A stretch of DNA of 64,000 bases from Granulicella sp. S190 (lineage in GTDB: Bacteria > Acidobacteriota > Terriglobia > Terriglobales > Acidobacteriaceae): NCBI RefSeq assembly GCF_009766095.1, contig NZ_LMUD01000014.1, positions 481,991-545,990 on the forward strand, in the 5' to 3' direction. The notes beneath the pieces were generated by a model, which worked only from the letters and a program-made list of their open reading frames with translations, ran no database searches and was not told where the DNA came from. Positions 61,786-64,000 of the stretch are shown here, in pieces; positions within the stretch are counted from its first letter, which is position 1, and every line of letters begins with the position of its first letter. Position numbers and translations under genes: made by a program.

Positions 61786-62667
61786 ATGAGAATGGCTCTG
61801 ATCGATTCGCACGCACACCTGGATTTTTATAACGAGACTCCTACGGAACGCGAGGAGGTGCTGCGCCGCGCCTATGCTGCGGGGGTGCAGACGATCCTTG
61901 CGATTGGCATTGGCGATGGCCCGGCGACGATGCACCAGGCGCTCGATATTGCGGCAGCGACTGCAGGGCCGGGGTTGCCGAAGGTGTACGCCAGCGTGGG
62001 GATTCATCCGCAGGAGGCGGCTCATGCGACGGCTGAGGCGCTGGAGCGGCTAGCCGAGCTGGCGGCGCGGGAGAGATGCGTTGCGGTGGGGGAGATTGGG
62101 CTCGACTACTACCATGTGGAGAATCCTGATATCGACGTGCAGCAGGAGGCTTTTGTGGCGCAGATGCGGGTTGCGGCGGAGGCGCGCAAGCCGATCCTGA
62201 TTCACTGCCGAACGAGCGAGCTGGCTACGGCGCAGGCGAAGGAGCGGTTTGGGGCGGCGGATGCGTGGGAGGATCTGCTGGCGCTGATTGAGGAGCACTG
62301 GACTAAGCCGGGATATCGGCCGGGATATGGGCATGGGCTGGGCGGGATTATGCATTGCTTTTCGGGGAGCGTGGAGCAGGCGGAGCGGTCGCTGGCGGCG
62401 GGATTTCATCTTTCGTTCGCGGGGAACCTGACGTATCCGAAGGCGCAGGGGATTCGCGATGCGGCGGCGATGGCTCCTGGGGGGCGGATCCTGGTGGAGA
62501 CGGATGCTCCGTTTCTTGCGCCGATACCGCTGCGGGGGCAGCGGAATGAGCCAGCGCTGATGACGCATACGGCGGCGGCCCTGGCGGCGGTTCGCGGTAT
62601 CTCAGCAGAGGAGCTGGCGGAGTTGACGACGGAGAACTTCAAAAAACTCTTTCCCTCGGCCCGCTAG
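61786..62667 (+). CDS. tatD: TatD-family metal-dependent hydrolase
   Basis: 293 residues from the ATG at 61786 (MRMALIDSHAHLDF); a GTG at 61744 would add 14 residues with no support. Metal ligands: SHAHLD, GEIGLDYY, LIHCRTSE, MHCFSGS and ETDAPFLAP, in family order. TatD/YcfH proteins are 3'-5' exonucleases or phosphodiesterases acting in DNA repair and turnover. A tract of about 25 residues around RFGAADAWEDLLALIEEHW is a longer insertion than in E. coli. Confidence 0.9.
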   Translation: MRMALIDSHAHLDFYNETPTEREEVLRRAYAAGVQTILAIGIGDGPATMHQALDIAAATAGPGLPKVYASVGIHPQEAAHATAEALERLAELAARERCVAVGEIGLDYYHVENPDIDVQQEAFVAQMRVAAEARKPILIHCRTSELATAQAKERFGAADAWEDLLALIEEHWTKPGYRPGYGHGLGGIMHCFSGSVEQAERSLAAGFHLSFAGNLTYPKAQGIRDAAAMAPGGRILVETDAPFLAPIPLRGQRNEPALMTHTAAALAAVRGISAEELAELTTENFKKLFPSAR

Positions 62668-62738
62668 GGTGCCGACGCTGAGATAATAGAGATCGATAAC
62701 GTTACAGACTATAAAGTTTCAGACGAAGGAAGATTCCC

Positions 62739-63239
62739 ATGGCATCCGATAACAGCTTCGATGTAGTGAGCAAGGTAGAGCTTCAGGAAGTGAAGAATGC
62801 GATTGACCAGGCCTCGAAGGAGGTCCATGCCCGCTTCGATTTGAAGGATTCGAAGTCGAAGATTGAGTTGGAGGGGACGGATACGATTCAGCTGGCGTCG
62901 CAGGACGAGTACAAGCTGCAGGCGGTGACGGAGATTCTGTCGCAGAAGCTGGTGAAGCGCGGCGTGTCGCTGAAGAACCTTGAGTTCGAGAAGATTGAGC
63001 CGGCGGCGAACTCGAGCGTGCGGCAGAAGATCAAGCTGGTGCAGGGGATTCCGTCGGAGAAGGCGAAGATTATCGTGGCGGCGATCAAGGACTCGAAGAA
63101 GAAGGCGCAGGCGAGTATTCAGGGCGATACGGTGCGGGTGGTGAGCAAGGATCGCGATGTGCTGCAAGAGGTGATGGCGCTGCTGAAGGGGAAGGATATC
63201 GGCGTCGAGCTGCAGTTCACCAACTTCCGCTCCAACTAG
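62739..63239 (+). CDS. YajQ-family nucleotide-binding protein
   Basis: 166 residues of the YajQ/DUF520 family: SFDVVSKVELQEVKNAIDQA at the start, HARFDLKDSKSKIELEG, then LVQGIPSEKAKIIVAAIKDS and a closing LLKGKDIGVELQFTNFR. Members have two ferredoxin-like domains and some bind cyclic di-GMP. GAAGGA at 62726 precedes the ATG. The polyprenyl synthase gene begins 143 bases downstream. Confidence 0.93.
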   Translation: MASDNSFDVVSKVELQEVKNAIDQASKEVHARFDLKDSKSKIELEGTDTIQLASQDEYKLQAVTEILSQKLVKRGVSLKNLEFEKIEPAANSSVRQKIKLVQGIPSEKAKIIVAAIKDSKKKAQASIQGDTVRVVSKDRDVLQEVMALLKGKDIGVELQFTNFRSN

Positions 63240-63382
63240 AGGGACGGTGTTCGGGAGGCGGCAGGGCGCTTGGCCTGGGCTGTCTCGCCGGATTTCAGGA
63301 CGATTGTTGCGATCAACATTTTGAGTTACTTTTTCGAGCCTATTCTGAAGCCAAATCCACATCCTGATACTCTGACTATCAA

Positions 63383-64000
63383 GTGAGTACGCTCTCCATC
63401 GCGACCGCAGCCGAGGTGTTTGAGCTCCTCCGTGAGGATCTCGCCGCTATCGAGCACGAGTTCGGGCGGCAGTCGGCCTCGAACGTCGAAGTGATTACCG
63501 ACATTGCGCGGTATCTTATCGCGGGCGGCGGGAAGCGTATTCGGCCACTGCTGCTGCTGCTTTCGGCGAAGGCTTTGGGTTGCACCAGCGAGAGCCGCAT
63601 TCGGCTGGGCGCGGTGGTGGAGATGCTGCATACCGCGACGCTGGTTCACGACGACATTATCGATGAGGCCGATACGCGGCGAGGGAGACCCTCTTCAAAC
63701 ACTACGTGGGGCAATGCGAAGTGCGTGCTGGCCGGTGACTGGCTATACATGCAGTCGTTCTCGACGGCGCTTGAGGAGCGGAACTTCCGGGTGCTGGACC
63801 TGCTGATCTCGCTGACTCAACAGATGGTGGAGGGTGAGCTTCTGCAGATCGAGAAGCTGGGGCACCTGATTAATGAAGAAGAGTACTTCGACCTGATCTT
63901 CCGCAAGACGGCGTGCCTATTCAAGGTCTCGATGCAGCTTGGGGCGGCTATCACGCCGGGCCACGGCATCGGCGACCCGGAGGAGCTGGAGGCGCAGCTT
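63383..64000 (+). CDS. Polyprenyl diphosphate synthase (3' end beyond window)
   Basis: 206 codons are visible from GTG 63383 to the last base, in frame without a stop. The trans-isoprenyl synthase blocks are GGGKRIRPLLLLLSAKA and the first Asp-rich motif LVHDDIIDEADTRRGRPSSN, followed by GDWLYMQSF and QMVEGELLQIEKLG. The second Asp-rich motif must lie outside the window. It condenses isopentenyl diphosphate units into the long chain for menaquinone or ubiquinone (octaprenyl/heptaprenyl type). The start is the GTG before STLSIATAAEVFELL; the last part of the spacer has no strong ribosome-binding site. Confidence 0.92.
   Translation, partial: MSTLSIATAAEVFELLREDLAAIEHEFGRQSASNVEVITDIARYLIAGGGKRIRPLLLLLSAKALGCTSESRIRLGAVVEMLHTATLVHDDIIDEADTRRGRPSSNTTWGNAKCVLAGDWLYMQSFSTALEERNFRVLDLLISLTQQMVEGELLQIEKLGHLINEEEYFDLIFRKTACLFKVSMQLGAAITPGHGIGDPEELEAQL

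Overview
The window looks like chromosomal DNA of an Acidobacteriota member, probably Terriglobales/Acidobacteriaceae (Granulicella/Edaphobacter/Terriglobus type). This is an inference from the gene mix (FG-GAP/ASPIC proteins with multiheme cytochrome-TPR partners, FucP-type sugar cluster, BBP2-type porin, CheY-like regulator) and from several families of short dispersed palindromic repeats between genes. No rRNA or other decisive marker is present. Most genes are GC-rich housekeeping genes.

Left flank (1-21.9 kb): 3' part of holA, a DinB-fold protein, an AI-2E family permease, a repeat-filled spacer, then tex, polA, queA and a DUF374 acyltransferase on the minus strand. These are followed by a beta-barrel porin, a NatAB-type ABC exporter, an MFS efflux pump, recG (with a dispersed repeat inside its reading frame), a single-domain response regulator, phzF, a possible polycysteine leader-peptide attenuator, and a 1-Cys peroxiredoxin.

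Integrated element (21.93-36.63 kb): a tRNA-Cys gene is followed by a 14.65 kb insertion. It is bounded by a 49-bp direct repeat of the tRNA 3' end. Repeated TGTAGTG words lie just inside both ends. The element carries a tyrosine integrase translationally coupled to a zinc-finger protein, an excisionase-like HTH protein, a TOPRIM primase/RecA-fold helicase pair, small proteins, a DUF5681 protein, a Skp/OmpH-like protein, a serine recombinase, a large KAP-type P-loop NTPase, a Rap1a/Tai-type immunity protein, a secreted protein and a DUF5677 protein. No capsid, portal or conjugation genes are visible. In its middle is a 317-nt non-coding stretch that folds into seven consecutive hairpins. All five of its G-U pairs work only in plus-strand RNA. 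I rate this the most novel signal in the window. The integrase and the KAP gene each appear broken by one base, and the TOPRIM domain is split over two overlapping frames, so the element may be decaying or the assembly may contain indels.

Right flank (36.6-64 kb): a DUF4126 protein and an FAD disulfide oxidoreductase; a four-gene minus-strand cluster (CRTAC1 protein, pentaheme cytochrome-TPR, small secreted protein, TPR protein); a fucose-type uptake and catabolism cluster (fucP, Zn-dehydrogenase, fuconolactonase-like hydrolase); and tRNA-Leu(CAA) with its terminator. Next comes a long minus-strand run: a MeaB GTPase fused to methylmalonyl-CoA epimerase, tsaB, rimI, a DUF465 protein, psd, pssA, an Asd/USG-1-like protein lacking the catalytic cysteine, and a ROK kinase. 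The window ends with a hexuronate-type MFS transporter and a FadR-type regulator, metG, a cupin, tatD, yajQ and the 5' part of a polyprenyl diphosphate synthase gene.
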